Origin: Flavitalea plasmicola
Lineage (GTDB): Bacteria > Bacteroidota > Bacteroidia > Chitinophagales > Chitinophagaceae
Reading direction: 5' to 3'
DNA: 64,000 bases
NCBI RefSeq assembly: GCF_030546645.1
Contig: NZ_JAUOTO010000009.1
Span: 310,001-374,000 of the forward strand
This document shows, piece after piece, positions 39,689-48,630 of this stretch. The notes beneath the pieces are model-generated. The model was not told the origin of the DNA. It saw nothing but the letters and a program-made list of their open reading frames with translations, and searched no databases. How positions within the stretch are numbered: position 1 is the first letter of the stretch; the number at the start of each line of letters is the position of its first letter. Position numbers and translations under genes: made by a program.

Positions 39689-41920
39689 ATGGATTTTACC
39701 TATCTGATACGGGTTTTAATGAAGCGGAAGTGGATCATCATCGGCTCTGCCATCCTGGCGGCAGTAGTCGCCTGGTCGCTGACCCGGCATGAGCCCAAGG
39801 GCTACAGGAGCTCGACTCGTATCTCCACAGGATTTGCGATACCTGACGAGATCAAGATAAATGAGAGCAGCACGAACATGTTCGATGCTGAAGTACGATT
39901 TAACAATGCTATCAATACCTGGATGTCGGCGCCTGTGATAAGCCTCTTGTCCTATGAGCTGATCCTGCATGATCTTACGAGCCCGAATCCTTTCCGCAGG
40001 CTGAATGTCAAACAGCTGCAATCATATACTTATAAAGAGGTGAACCTGACGGAAGCCAAGCGTGTTTTCAAGGATAAGCTGGAGACCATGACCGTGCTCA
40101 CCAGCTATAAGCCCGATGAAAAGAAACTGCTGGAATTCCTGGACCTGTATGGCTACGGCTATGGTCAGCTTTTAAGGCATATCCAGATCTACCGCGTGCC
40201 CAGCACGGACTATATACAGACGGATGGCATAACGGAGAACCCCGAGCTATCGGCGTTTATGGTGAACACGATGTTCGAGCAGTTCATCCGGTACTACCGG
40301 AATATCCGGAGCACGAAGTCACAGGAATCGATAGACACGCTGCAGAGCATCGTGGACAAGAAGAAGCAGGAGCTGGATGAAAAGAACAGGATACTCAGGG
40401 GAGAGGGCGGGACGGACGCTGCGACGGAAAGTACCAGCAAATACGAGTTGATCAGTGAGTTTGAGAAGTCGCTCAGCGATGAGAAGAACAAGCAGACGGA
40501 TCTTTATTTCGAGTTACGGAAGGTGAACCAGAAGCTGGGTGTTGCCAATGCCAGTGCGAAGGATCAGGCCACGAAGCCTCCTGCTCCTACCACCGACCCG
40601 AATAATAACGAAGAGCTGTTGCAGGCACGGAAGGCCATGAACGATGCTTACAAAGAGTATCTTAATACGAATGATAAGTCGAAGCTGGACCGGTACAATC
40701 AATTGAAGGCCGAGTTCAACCAAAAATATGCGGCTGCCAATCCCAATGCCGGATCCGGGACGGAGAAGCTGCCGGACAACCGGACGGACCTGCTGGACAA
40801 GAAGAACGATATAGAGGTGAGCATTGAGGCCAGCAAGGAGAAGATCAAGCTGCTGGAAGAGAAGATCGGCAACCTGAAAGCGGGGATCAGTACCGCATCG
40901 AACAAGACGCAAACAGTGGAGACCCTGATCAAGGACGCGGACCTGGCCGAGAAGGAATATCTTGCCGCCAAAGCGCGATTAAACGCCGCTACCGACATTG
41001 GATCATCGTCCGTGAACAATTTCCGCCAGCTGCAGATCGCGCAGCCGGCGATAGATCCCGAGCCTTCGAAGCGGATGCTGATCGTGGGAATGGCGGGGGC
41101 TGTCACTTTCATGACTGTCATCGTGATCATTATTTTGCTCGTGTATATGGATTCTTCCATCCGTACGCCTATCATATTTTCGAAGGCGGTGGGTCTGAAG
41201 CTCATCAGCATGGTGAACTTCATGAACCTGAAGAACAAGACGATGAAGGACATCGTCGCAGGGCATATCAAGGAAGAGGATAAGCTGGAGAAGAAGCGCA
41301 ACAATGTCTTCCGGGAGTCCATCCGGAAGCTGCGGTACGAAATAGAGACCAGCGGCAAGCAGATCTTCCTGTTCACGAGCACGAAGAAGGGGCAAGGGAA
41401 GACAACGCTGATACAGGCATTGTCCTATAGTCTCAGCATGAGCCGTAAGAAGATCCTGATCATCGATACGAACTTTTCCAATAATGACCTGACGGTACAG
41501 CTGCAGGCGGACCCTGTGCTGGAGAAGATCTCCAATGATACGAACAGCAAGTCGCTGATAGAAAAGATCCGGTTCTTCTCGAAGAACATCGGTTCCGAGA
41601 TGGGAGAGGTCTATGTAATAGGGTCCGAGGGCGGGGATTACACACCTTCGGAGGTGCTGCCCCGTGAGAACCTGCTGTCGTACCTGCATCACCTGGTGAA
41701 TGAATTTGATTATATTTTCCTGGAGGGGCCTCCGTTAAACGACTTTAGTGATAGTAAGGAATTGATCCAATATGTGGATGGGATAGTGGCAGTTTTTTCT
41801 GCCGTGCATGTTATCAAACAGATCGACAAGGAATCCATCAGGTTCCTGAAGGACCTCAATGGTAAATTCACCGGATCTGTATTGAATATGATCGACCTGG
41901 AAAATATAAATGCCGTATAA
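39689..41920 (+). CDS. Wzc-like polysaccharide copolymerase with P-loop domain
   Basis: A 743-aa protein. Residues 1-40 hold a Wzz-type start (DFTYLIRVLMKRKWIIIGSA) with the first helix; a large periplasmic part contains long Glu/Lys/Ala-rich coiled coils (about 210-430); a second helix lies near 465-485. The cytoplasmic domain has a Walker A-like STKKGQGKTTL (about 562-572), ILIIDTNFSNNDLT in the place of the Walker A' DxD block and YIFLEGPPLNDFSD as Walker B. There is no tyrosine-rich tail after it. It would control export or chain length of the polysaccharide. First of a three-gene operon with the TolC-like and acyltransferase genes. Confidence 0.87.
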   Translation: MDFTYLIRVLMKRKWIIIGSAILAAVVAWSLTRHEPKGYRSSTRISTGFAIPDEIKINESSTNMFDAEVRFNNAINTWMSAPVISLLSYELILHDLTSPNPFRRLNVKQLQSYTYKEVNLTEAKRVFKDKLETMTVLTSYKPDEKKLLEFLDLYGYGYGQLLRHIQIYRVPSTDYIQTDGITENPELSAFMVNTMFEQFIRYYRNIRSTKSQESIDTLQSIVDKKKQELDEKNRILRGEGGTDAATESTSKYELISEFEKSLSDEKNKQTDLYFELRKVNQKLGVANASAKDQATKPPAPTTDPNNNEELLQARKAMNDAYKEYLNTNDKSKLDRYNQLKAEFNQKYAAANPNAGSGTEKLPDNRTDLLDKKNDIEVSIEASKEKIKLLEEKIGNLKAGISTASNKTQTVETLIKDADLAEKEYLAAKARLNAATDIGSSSVNNFRQLQIAQPAIDPEPSKRMLIVGMAGAVTFMTVIVIIILLVYMDSSIRTPIIFSKAVGLKLISMVNFMNLKNKTMKDIVAGHIKEEDKLEKKRNNVFRESIRKLRYEIETSGKQIFLFTSTKKGQGKTTLIQALSYSLSMSRKKILIIDTNFSNNDLTVQLQADPVLEKISNDTNSKSLIEKIRFFSKNIGSEMGEVYVIGSEGGDYTPSEVLPRENLLSYLHHLVNEFDYIFLEGPPLNDFSDSKELIQYVDGIVAVFSAVHVIKQIDKESIRFLKDLNGKFTGSVLNMIDLENINAV

Positions 41921-41921
41921 A

Positions 41922-42707
41922 ATGAATCGATCTTTTACGTATTTACTCGTATCCTTTTTTTTAGCTGGAGCCGTAACCGTGGAAGCACAGAATCCTGCCG
42001 GCAAGCCCAAAACAACTGCACCGCCGGCTAATCCGGGACCAACGGCACCCATTACCCGAATCTCGACGGACCTTTCGGATACGGCCAATGAGAACAAGCT
42101 GGTGGCGCTGGCTCTTCAGGGACCTGAATACGATGCTTCCGTCCACAAGAGCAAGGTGGATGAACTGGAGCTGCGCAGGGCCAAGGCTACCTGGCTGAAC
42201 CTGCTGAGCATTTCCACCAACTACAATGACCAGAGCTTTGCGAAGAAATCCACTACGGGAACGAACAATTACGTATATCCCAAATATTACTTCGGCATTA
42301 CCATTCCGCTGGGGATCATTTTCTCCCAGGGCAATACGGTGAAAATGGCTCGTGAATCCATTGCGCAGGGTAAGGACCAGCAGGAGATCCTGGCCCGGCA
42401 GATAAAAGCGAATGTGCTATCCAAATATAAAGAGTACAAGTTGCTGAGCGCCCTGATCGAAATGGAGAGCGAGACCATCAACGATGTACAGGCCAATTTT
42501 TCCCAGGCCGAGGACAATTTTCGCAAAGGCACCATTACAGTGGAGTCCTATATGCTCGTGCAAAGGGCAAAGAACGACGAGTTGACCAAAGTGCTGAACC
42601 TGCAGTTCCGCCAGGACCTTATCCGTATCGATATCGAACGGATGATCGGGTGGCCGCTGGACCATGTGCTGCGTCCTGTACCGGGAGCTAATCCTACCAA
42701 TAAATAG
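41922..42707 (+). CDS. Half-size TolC-like outer-membrane efflux family protein
   Basis: A 261-aa secreted protein; ATG 41922 starts a signal peptide ending in EAQ (about residue 23). The body is amphipathic helical: NKLVALALQGPEYDASVHKSKVDELELRRAKATWLN and YFGITIPLGIIFSQGN look like the beta-turn region of a TolC protomer, followed by long helices. It is roughly half the usual TolC length and has only one such repeat, so it may pair with other subunits or act as a periplasmic helical adaptor. It directly follows the Wzc-like gene, suggesting a joint role in glycan export. Confidence 0.65.
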   Translation: MNRSFTYLLVSFFLAGAVTVEAQNPAGKPKTTAPPANPGPTAPITRISTDLSDTANENKLVALALQGPEYDASVHKSKVDELELRRAKATWLNLLSISTNYNDQSFAKKSTTGTNNYVYPKYYFGITIPLGIIFSQGNTVKMARESIAQGKDQQEILARQIKANVLSKYKEYKLLSALIEMESETINDVQANFSQAEDNFRKGTITVESYMLVQRAKNDELTKVLNLQFRQDLIRIDIERMIGWPLDHVLRPVPGANPTNK

Positions 42708-42722
42708 TTGCCGGCAATCCCT

Positions 42723-43892
42723 ATGGCAACGAATGGATATATTAAAAGTCTCGATGGTGTAAGGGCCTTTGCGATCCTGCTGGTGATGAGCCTGCATGGG
42801 GAGATCACCACGTTTGGGTGGATCGGGGTGCAGCTGTTCTTTGTGCTGTCGGGGTTCCTTATCACGGGCATACTCTGGAAGGATAAAAAGGCCTCCGATC
42901 CCCTCTCCTTCAAGCTGAAGAAGTTCTGGGTACGCCGTACGCTGCGGATATTTCCATTGTATTTCGGCTTTCTGCTGGTGACAGGCGTCGTTTATATCTT
43001 CACGCATGCGCCGGAGGGATATGGGCGGTATATCCCATACCTGGTGACCTATACTTTTAATTTTACAAGGTCGTTTTCGGGATGGCACTGGTATCCTGCC
43101 TTTACGCATTTCTGGTCCCTGTGTATCGAAGAGCAATTCTATCTCTTTTTCCCCCTGATCATACTGATAAGTCCCCAACGGCTGATAAAGGTGTTCATGA
43201 TCGGGGTGATCATTGCGGCGCCGCTGGTGCGTTATCTGCTGGGAGCGCATTTCATTGCGAAGGGATTCAGCGGCGAGCCGTTGTCGGACATTGTATACTG
43301 GCATACGCTGAGCCACCTGGATGCCTTTTTTATGGGAGGCATCATACATGTCCTGTCTTTGGACAAGAGGGTGAGAAGGCCGCAATTCCTGCTGCTGGCG
43401 AGCCTGGTTGCCGTGGTGGGTGCAGGGATCTGGGATTATGGATTCAGGAGGGCGCAGGGGAGCTATATAACGGATCTGGGCTATCGGATCGGACAGTCGG
43501 AGCATTATGAATATGTTTGGCACTATACGCTGCTGAACCTGTTCTTTTCAAGTCTGATCCTGGTGCTGGTGAGCGAGCATATGCGGGAGCGATTTACCCG
43601 GCTCCGCCATTTTTTACAGAACAGGTGGCTGGTGAATATCGGGCGGGTGAGCTACAGTATGTATATTTTTCATTGGCTGGTGTGGGCCTTTTTATTCAAG
43701 CCTTATTTCAATCCCGAGCATTCGGTGATCAAGATCCTGTTATTCCTTCCCTATCTGGCGACGGTGTACCTGCTGTCCGAAGTAAGCTATCGCATTTACG
43801 AGATACATTTCATAAAATTAAAGGACCGCTTTTTCCCCCGGCCCGACCTGGGTGAAAAGGCGACCAAGCCGCTGGCCCCAGCAGCGAAGTGA
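42723..43892 (+). CDS. Acyltransferase 3 family membrane protein
   Basis: A 389-aa polytopic protein of the OafA/YrhL type. YIKSLDGVRAFAILLVMSLHG holds the helix 1 Arg and His, IGVQLFFVLSGFLITGIL the second block, and FWSLCIEEQFYLFFPLI the conserved Glu-Gln-Phe-Tyr segment. It is a complete member, richer in signatures than the acyltransferase at 31289. ATG 42723 (MATNGYIKSLDG) is the start. Third gene of the Wzc-like operon; expected to acylate the exported polysaccharide. Its stop abuts the stop of the convergent GT2 gene with no spacer. Confidence 0.93.
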   Translation: MATNGYIKSLDGVRAFAILLVMSLHGEITTFGWIGVQLFFVLSGFLITGILWKDKKASDPLSFKLKKFWVRRTLRIFPLYFGFLLVTGVVYIFTHAPEGYGRYIPYLVTYTFNFTRSFSGWHWYPAFTHFWSLCIEEQFYLFFPLIILISPQRLIKVFMIGVIIAAPLVRYLLGAHFIAKGFSGEPLSDIVYWHTLSHLDAFFMGGIIHVLSLDKRVRRPQFLLLASLVAVVGAGIWDYGFRRAQGSYITDLGYRIGQSEHYEYVWHYTLLNLFFSSLILVLVSEHMRERFTRLRHFLQNRWLVNIGRVSYSMYIFHWLVWAFLFKPYFNPEHSVIKILLFLPYLATVYLLSEVSYRIYEIHFIKLKDRFFPRPDLGEKATKPLAPAAK

Positions 43893-45089
43893 TCAGGCTT
43901 TTGCGCTGAATTCCTTAGGGGTGTGGAGGAAGCCAGTCTTGTGTTTTTTAATATTCAGCAAAGCTTTTACCATGGCGAACATCAGAACCGGGATCCTGGA
44001 GAGGGCGGTGAGGGTCTGCCTGTTGTAAAAAGCCGATGGGATGGCGACGATCATTGTGAGTCCATAAATACCGACCAGGGCCAGCCACCATGGCCAGCCG
44101 GGGGCCAGGATGGGAACTCCGGTGAAGATCGTGACGGTGCAAATTGCGATCACCAGTAGAAACACCAGCATCAGCAGGAGGCGTGGCAGGAAGATGCATT
44201 GAAAGAGCTTATGCAGGAAGATCTTATGGGTGCGCAGGTGTTTCATGTCGGGAGAAAGGAAGCTTTTCAGGTGATCCACCTGTGTGCCGAGCCAGCGGGT
44301 CCTTTGTTTTTCAAACACTTCTTTACGTTGTACTTTTTCGTCATAGATGTAAGCATCTTCGATGAATTCGACCATGATGTCCTTTTTCACCAGCTGGATG
44401 TCTATTTCCCTGTCCTCGCCCGGATTGTCCTGGATGGCGGGGAGGGCAAAGATGCCGCTGATGAGGTCATAACGGAAAGCCATACCCGATCCGATGAGGG
44501 CGCAGGAGAGGCCCAGGACGCGCTGGCCGCGCCGGAGCATGGTATTATTGATCTCTTCGCTCATGGCGTCGAGGATGGCTACGGAATTATTCTTATTCTT
44601 GGCCGTACGGTGGCATTGGACCACCTGCCAGCCGGAACGATAGGCGTGATTGACCTTTTCAAGGGTGTCGGAAGACATGATGTTGTCGGCATCCAGGATC
44701 ATGGCCAGGTCGTAACTGCCGGAGGCCAGCTGCTGAAAGGCCGCGTTGAGAGAACGGGCTTTCATGCTTTTTTCCAACCGGACGGGTATGACGTTGACGG
44801 GGATCTCCTGCATGAGGCGGATGGTTTCCGGCTGCAGCTGATCTGCCACGACGGTGACCGTGTATTTATCTTTGGGATAGTCCTGGTTAAGGGCCTGGCG
44901 CGCTGTGTCGACGATGACCGAATCCTCTTTATAGGAAGGAATGATGACGGCGATGCGGGCCTTATCGGGGTGGGAGGTATATTTCCGGAGCTTTCCGAAG
45001 CGACCTGCTGCTGCGAGGAAAAAAAGGTACAGGATGGTCGAGGCCAGGTAGACAAACAGCAAGGAAGTGAGGATATATACTACTATCAT
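43893..45089 (-). CDS. Membrane-bound GT2 family glycosyltransferase
   Basis: A 398-aa processive-type glycosyltransferase. N-terminal helix 3-26, then VIIPSYKEDSVIVDTARQAL, VTVVADQLQPE, AMILDADNIMS (D-x-D), ALIGSGMAFRY, EDREIDIQLVKK and KQRTRWLGTQ, the last being the (Q/R)xxRW motif of synthases such as cellulose or hyaluronan synthase. C-terminal helices span about 290-370. It lies third in a tight minus-strand unit after the Wzy-like and RCC1-like genes (9-bp gaps). Confidence 0.92.
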   Translation of the reverse strand: MIVVYILTSLLFVYLASTILYLFFLAAAGRFGKLRKYTSHPDKARIAVIIPSYKEDSVIVDTARQALNQDYPKDKYTVTVVADQLQPETIRLMQEIPVNVIPVRLEKSMKARSLNAAFQQLASGSYDLAMILDADNIMSSDTLEKVNHAYRSGWQVVQCHRTAKNKNNSVAILDAMSEEINNTMLRRGQRVLGLSCALIGSGMAFRYDLISGIFALPAIQDNPGEDREIDIQLVKKDIMVEFIEDAYIYDEKVQRKEVFEKQRTRWLGTQVDHLKSFLSPDMKHLRTHKIFLHKLFQCIFLPRLLLMLVFLLVIAICTVTIFTGVPILAPGWPWWLALVGIYGLTMIVAIPSAFYNRQTLTALSRIPVLMFAMVKALLNIKKHKTGFLHTPKEFSAKA

Positions 45090-45098
45090 TGGATAAAG

Positions 45099-46658
45099 TT
45101 AATCTTTTTTAATATGACCGGAAGGGCTGATGGAGACCGTGATGGCTGTATTTTGGGTACCTGTATTGCTATCTGTCACCGTCAACTGGAATATGTAAGT
45201 GCCGGGTGTGAGGCCGGCTACTGTGGTGGAAGGCGAGTCGGGGCGGGAGATGGTGCAGAGTTTCCCGCTGACCCTTTTCCAGCGCCAGGATGTGATCTTA
45301 TAATCGATGGTATCGATGCCATTGGCGGACCTGGGTGTGGACTTAACCAAAAGGGGTGGTGTGGCGGTGCCTTTCAAAATTATTGTGCCACCATCCTCTT
45401 CGACTGTGGCGTGGATGGAAGGGGGCTGGAAATTATAGGTTTGGAAAATAGTGGTGAGCGGCGTGACCTTGGTGGGCACCAGCACATCCAGTGCGTTGGG
45501 ATGTTCCATTTGTTGCAGATTGAACAGGCCGTTGCCCAGCACCATTGCCTTGTTACGCCCCCAGGAATACAGGTCGCCGTTCTCGGCCAGGGCGTATTTA
45601 TAGAATCCAAACCAATTGTTGGAGAATAGACTGGACCATTTGATCCCTTTCCCTATTTGTACGGCGGGTGCGGGAACAGGGTTTTCGCTGTCTTTAAAAG
45701 ACCAGCCGTATCCCGGAAAGGTAGGGTAGTGGTGTTTGTTGACCGTTTCTTCCCCGTTGCCTACTTCTCCCTGGGCATTGAAGCCCAGGCCGTACATATC
45801 GCCGCGGGTATCGATGTAGTGGGTGGTGTTCCAGTCCACGGAGATCTCTTTAATGGGCGCTTTTACTTTCCAGAGGTCTTTTACGGGTGTGGGCTGGGCA
45901 TAAGCTGCGGGTGTCCTTGAGCCCCAGCTACCCCACGCTGTGCCCCAAATGTAGGGGTATCCGGCCGCTGCGCCAGGGGTTGCGGGTATGATGCAGCCTG
46001 CATAGTCGAAGTGGCTTGCGAAGATGTCGATGGCGGGAGCAGGAATTGTCTTTTTGACGGGGTTCTTTCCGCCGCCGTAGGTCCATTCATACACCTGGCC
46101 TGACTTTGTGAGGGCGACGATCCTGTAGCCACCCAACGCCAGTTTTTTTACGGCCATTCCTTTGGGAGACAGCTGGATGGGGCGCAGGTTGTTGGCGCCA
46201 GCGGGTGTAAGGAGGTGGTAGTCGTCATTACCGAAGTACCAGACGCTGCCGTCGGAGCGGATGGTGAGGGTAGTGTTCTGGTAGGCGAAGACCCGGATGT
46301 TCTTATCAAAGGGTGCACCGGTGGTGTCCGTGTCGTATCTGTCCGTGTTGGCGGTGTAGTCGATGCGGGAGGACCAGATATAGCCCTGGTCGTCGAGGAC
46401 CCTGAATTCGTTGAAGGCGCCGTCACCATCAACGGCCTTTCTTCCCCCGATGGGGAATTTAACGACAGTACGGGAGCCGTTGTTCCATCCATAGATGTTG
46501 CTGTCGCTGGCGATGTACCAGACGCGGTATTCGCAAATGATGACCTTTTCCACGCGGAGGGAGGGGGATAAGGGAGTTTGCGCCAGTATGCGGGATGCGC
46601 TGGTGATCCAGGTAACGTTGAGGATCAGGAGCAGTATTTGAATAAGGGGGCGGTTCAT
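45099..46658 (-). CDS. Secreted RCC1-like propeller protein with PKD-type C-terminus
   Basis: A 519-aa protein with signal peptide ending in ILAQ (about 27). Repeats of the RCC1 type are seen as GSVWYFGNDDYHLL, GQVYEWTYGGGK, GDMYGLGFNAQGEVGNG and GDLYSWGRNKAMVLGNG, consistent with a beta-propeller. A PKD-like stretch (about 410-515) ends the protein without a T9SS domain. It is closely related over its length to an internal segment (about 511-995) of the 1945-aa protein encoded downstream. It sits between the Wzy-like and GT2 genes in one transcription unit, so a role tied to the polysaccharide is plausible. Confidence 0.8.
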   Translation of the reverse strand: MNRPLIQILLLILNVTWITSASRILAQTPLSPSLRVEKVIICEYRVWYIASDSNIYGWNNGSRTVVKFPIGGRKAVDGDGAFNEFRVLDDQGYIWSSRIDYTANTDRYDTDTTGAPFDKNIRVFAYQNTTLTIRSDGSVWYFGNDDYHLLTPAGANNLRPIQLSPKGMAVKKLALGGYRIVALTKSGQVYEWTYGGGKNPVKKTIPAPAIDIFASHFDYAGCIIPATPGAAAGYPYIWGTAWGSWGSRTPAAYAQPTPVKDLWKVKAPIKEISVDWNTTHYIDTRGDMYGLGFNAQGEVGNGEETVNKHHYPTFPGYGWSFKDSENPVPAPAVQIGKGIKWSSLFSNNWFGFYKYALAENGDLYSWGRNKAMVLGNGLFNLQQMEHPNALDVLVPTKVTPLTTIFQTYNFQPPSIHATVEEDGGTIILKGTATPPLLVKSTPRSANGIDTIDYKITSWRWKRVSGKLCTISRPDSPSTTVAGLTPGTYIFQLTVTDSNTGTQNTAITVSISPSGHIKKD

Positions 46659-46667
46659 GAGGATGGG

Positions 46668-48191
46668 TTATATACTTATTTCCGGGTGCCTGGGTTCGGC
46701 ATTCGTGTCAAAATATTTTAAGTTGAGCATAATCGCAATGAGCGGGAAGTATACGAGGGAGTCGGTGACGCCCCCCACAGCCAGCTGAGTATATTCGCCC
46801 ACATAAAAAGAAAAGATGGCGCTGAGACAGGCACTATAGTACACTTTGATCTCGGGCGACCGGGCTCTAAAGAAGCCGCGTATGCCAGTGCGCATGACCA
46901 TAAAGTATAGGATACAGACCAGGATCAGGCCGATCCATCCCGTTTCGGTGGCTTTGACCACGTAGCTGCCATCCGGCTGGAAATTCGCGAGGGGGTGGCC
47001 AGGGTGTTCTTTGGCGCCGTTGAAGCCCGTGGTTCCCAGGCCGCCGCCGATGGGATGGCTACGAATATAGGGTTGGATGAATGCCCGGGCCTCCAGTCGC
47101 ACCTTGTAGGATTGGTCCTGGGTACCAATGAAGGTGGTACGAAAGCGGCGGATAGTGCCGATGCCTTCGAAAGGGCCTGTCATGAGAATAATGAATCCTA
47201 TCACGGAGGCGATGCCTAATTTCTGGATGGCGGGTTTGTCGATATTGAGCAGGATGAAGAATCCCAGGCCTGCCAGCATGGTGGCGTAGGCGGTGCGGGT
47301 GCCGGAGTAGCCCACGGCCAGGAGCATGAAGATAGCTCCTATAATATAGGCAGCGCGCCATCTCTTGTCTTTCTCATAGATCCCCAGGATAAAGTAATAG
47401 AGGGTACAGCCAGTCATGAGCAGGCCATAGATCGAGGGGTCGGACATGGTGCCGAACTTGCGGAATTCTCCATTGACGAACAGGAGGCCGAAGGCGATCG
47501 GATTGGACAGAATGGACTCCAGTTCCCATGGCATGAGGCCGAACCACTGTTGAATGCAGCCGTAGATAGCGCTGATGCCAGCTGCGACCAGGAGCATATT
47601 GGAGAATTTCCGGATCTTCTCCATGCTGTCGAAGAGATTGTAAGCGGCGAAAAGTATGATGATAAAGTCGAGGAACTTACGGAATCCCGTGATATTGGTG
47701 GCGGAGGCGCCGCCGGAGTTGGGATTGAACATTTCCACGACGTTGAAGAAGAGGATGACGAAGAAATAGGTGACGAGGGGGATCTTATTGAAGTACTTCA
47801 GGGTGATGCGAAAGTCCGGCCGGGAAACGCTGAGGCCCAGGAGCAGGACGATGGCCAGTATGTCGTATACGAGGCCAACGGGAAAATCTCCATGGAAGAG
47901 GGCCGAATTGAACCAATAGATGAGAAAGGCAAAAAAGAGGAAAAAGTAGAAACATACTTCCGGGTCCTTCAGAAAGATCACCAGGGCGACAAAGCTGACG
48001 ATGGCCACGAAGAAGGCGAGACCGCTCATCAGATCCCGTGAAATGAGCAAGCCGAAGATGCAGGCCAATGCCGCAATGGAAAGATAGCCCAGCCAATTGT
48101 TGAGCTTGTCCCGGAACAGGGTCTTAGTGGTAAGGGCCGAGACTTTTCTGTTGAACTTCTCCCGCATATCCCCGAGCAAGTGTCTGGCCAT
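46668..48191 (-). CDS. O-antigen ligase/polymerase (Wzy-like) membrane protein
   Basis: A 507-aa protein with 12 or so hydrophobic segments and a large outer loop. AVGYSGTRTAYATMLAG followed by VRLEARAFIQPYIRSHPIGGGLGTTGF is the Wzy_C signature (Arg residues in the loop, then HPIGGGLG). It would join lipid-linked repeat units at the periplasmic face. Related proteins are found beside exosortase genes in Bacteroidota; one lies 11 kb away here. First gene of a tight unit with the RCC1-like and GT2 genes. Confidence 0.88.
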   Translation of the reverse strand: MARHLLGDMREKFNRKVSALTTKTLFRDKLNNWLGYLSIAALACIFGLLISRDLMSGLAFFVAIVSFVALVIFLKDPEVCFYFFLFFAFLIYWFNSALFHGDFPVGLVYDILAIVLLLGLSVSRPDFRITLKYFNKIPLVTYFFVILFFNVVEMFNPNSGGASATNITGFRKFLDFIIILFAAYNLFDSMEKIRKFSNMLLVAAGISAIYGCIQQWFGLMPWELESILSNPIAFGLLFVNGEFRKFGTMSDPSIYGLLMTGCTLYYFILGIYEKDKRWRAAYIIGAIFMLLAVGYSGTRTAYATMLAGLGFFILLNIDKPAIQKLGIASVIGFIILMTGPFEGIGTIRRFRTTFIGTQDQSYKVRLEARAFIQPYIRSHPIGGGLGTTGFNGAKEHPGHPLANFQPDGSYVVKATETGWIGLILVCILYFMVMRTGIRGFFRARSPEIKVYYSACLSAIFSFYVGEYTQLAVGGVTDSLVYFPLIAIMLNLKYFDTNAEPRHPEISI

Positions 48192-48630
48192 GAGCGGTTA
48201 TAAAAAAACGAGTTTTAAAATTACAAATATCAGGAAGGCTGCAACGATGCTCACCATCACAAATTCATGAAAGGAGGGCTTTTCCTGCTGCATGTAAGGG
48301 TGATATTTAATTACTTTACCAACAACGAAAATAGGGAAAATAAAATATGTGTAGAGGGCAATATTTTTTCGTGGTACGGTGTACGTATTTACCCTAAAAA
48401 AATCTTATCTGGTTATCAGGGTATTAAAAATCTGGGGAATTTTTGGGACAAATCTGGTACAATTTTCCTCTTATTTGGCATAATTTTAGCTCGATTCAAG
48501 TAATTTTTAATCTGTACCGGATTTAGAAAACCAAGTTTAAGATACCGTACTTTAACCCTTATTATTTGGTTTTGAATCAGGTGTGTTTTGTTCGATGATT
48601 TTTAGCTGAAATCCTAAATCCAGTTAAACT
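48192..48630. other. AT-rich divergent promoter spacer
   Basis: About 440 bp between the divergent Wzy-like and 1945-aa genes. It is clearly AT-rich and has no convincing ORF; TTTG/TA-rich tracts near 48474-48508 could be promoter elements for the large protein, but the spacing is loose. Confidence 0.4.

Noticed and set aside
44199..45629. A 476-codon open frame on the plus strand
   Set aside because: Opposite the GT2 and RCC1-like genes, both of which have clear motifs. The plus-strand translation shows none.
48267..48503. Possible 78-aa plus-strand protein
   Set aside because: Lies in the AT-rich divergent spacer, lacks a ribosome binding site and resembles random AT-rich translation.
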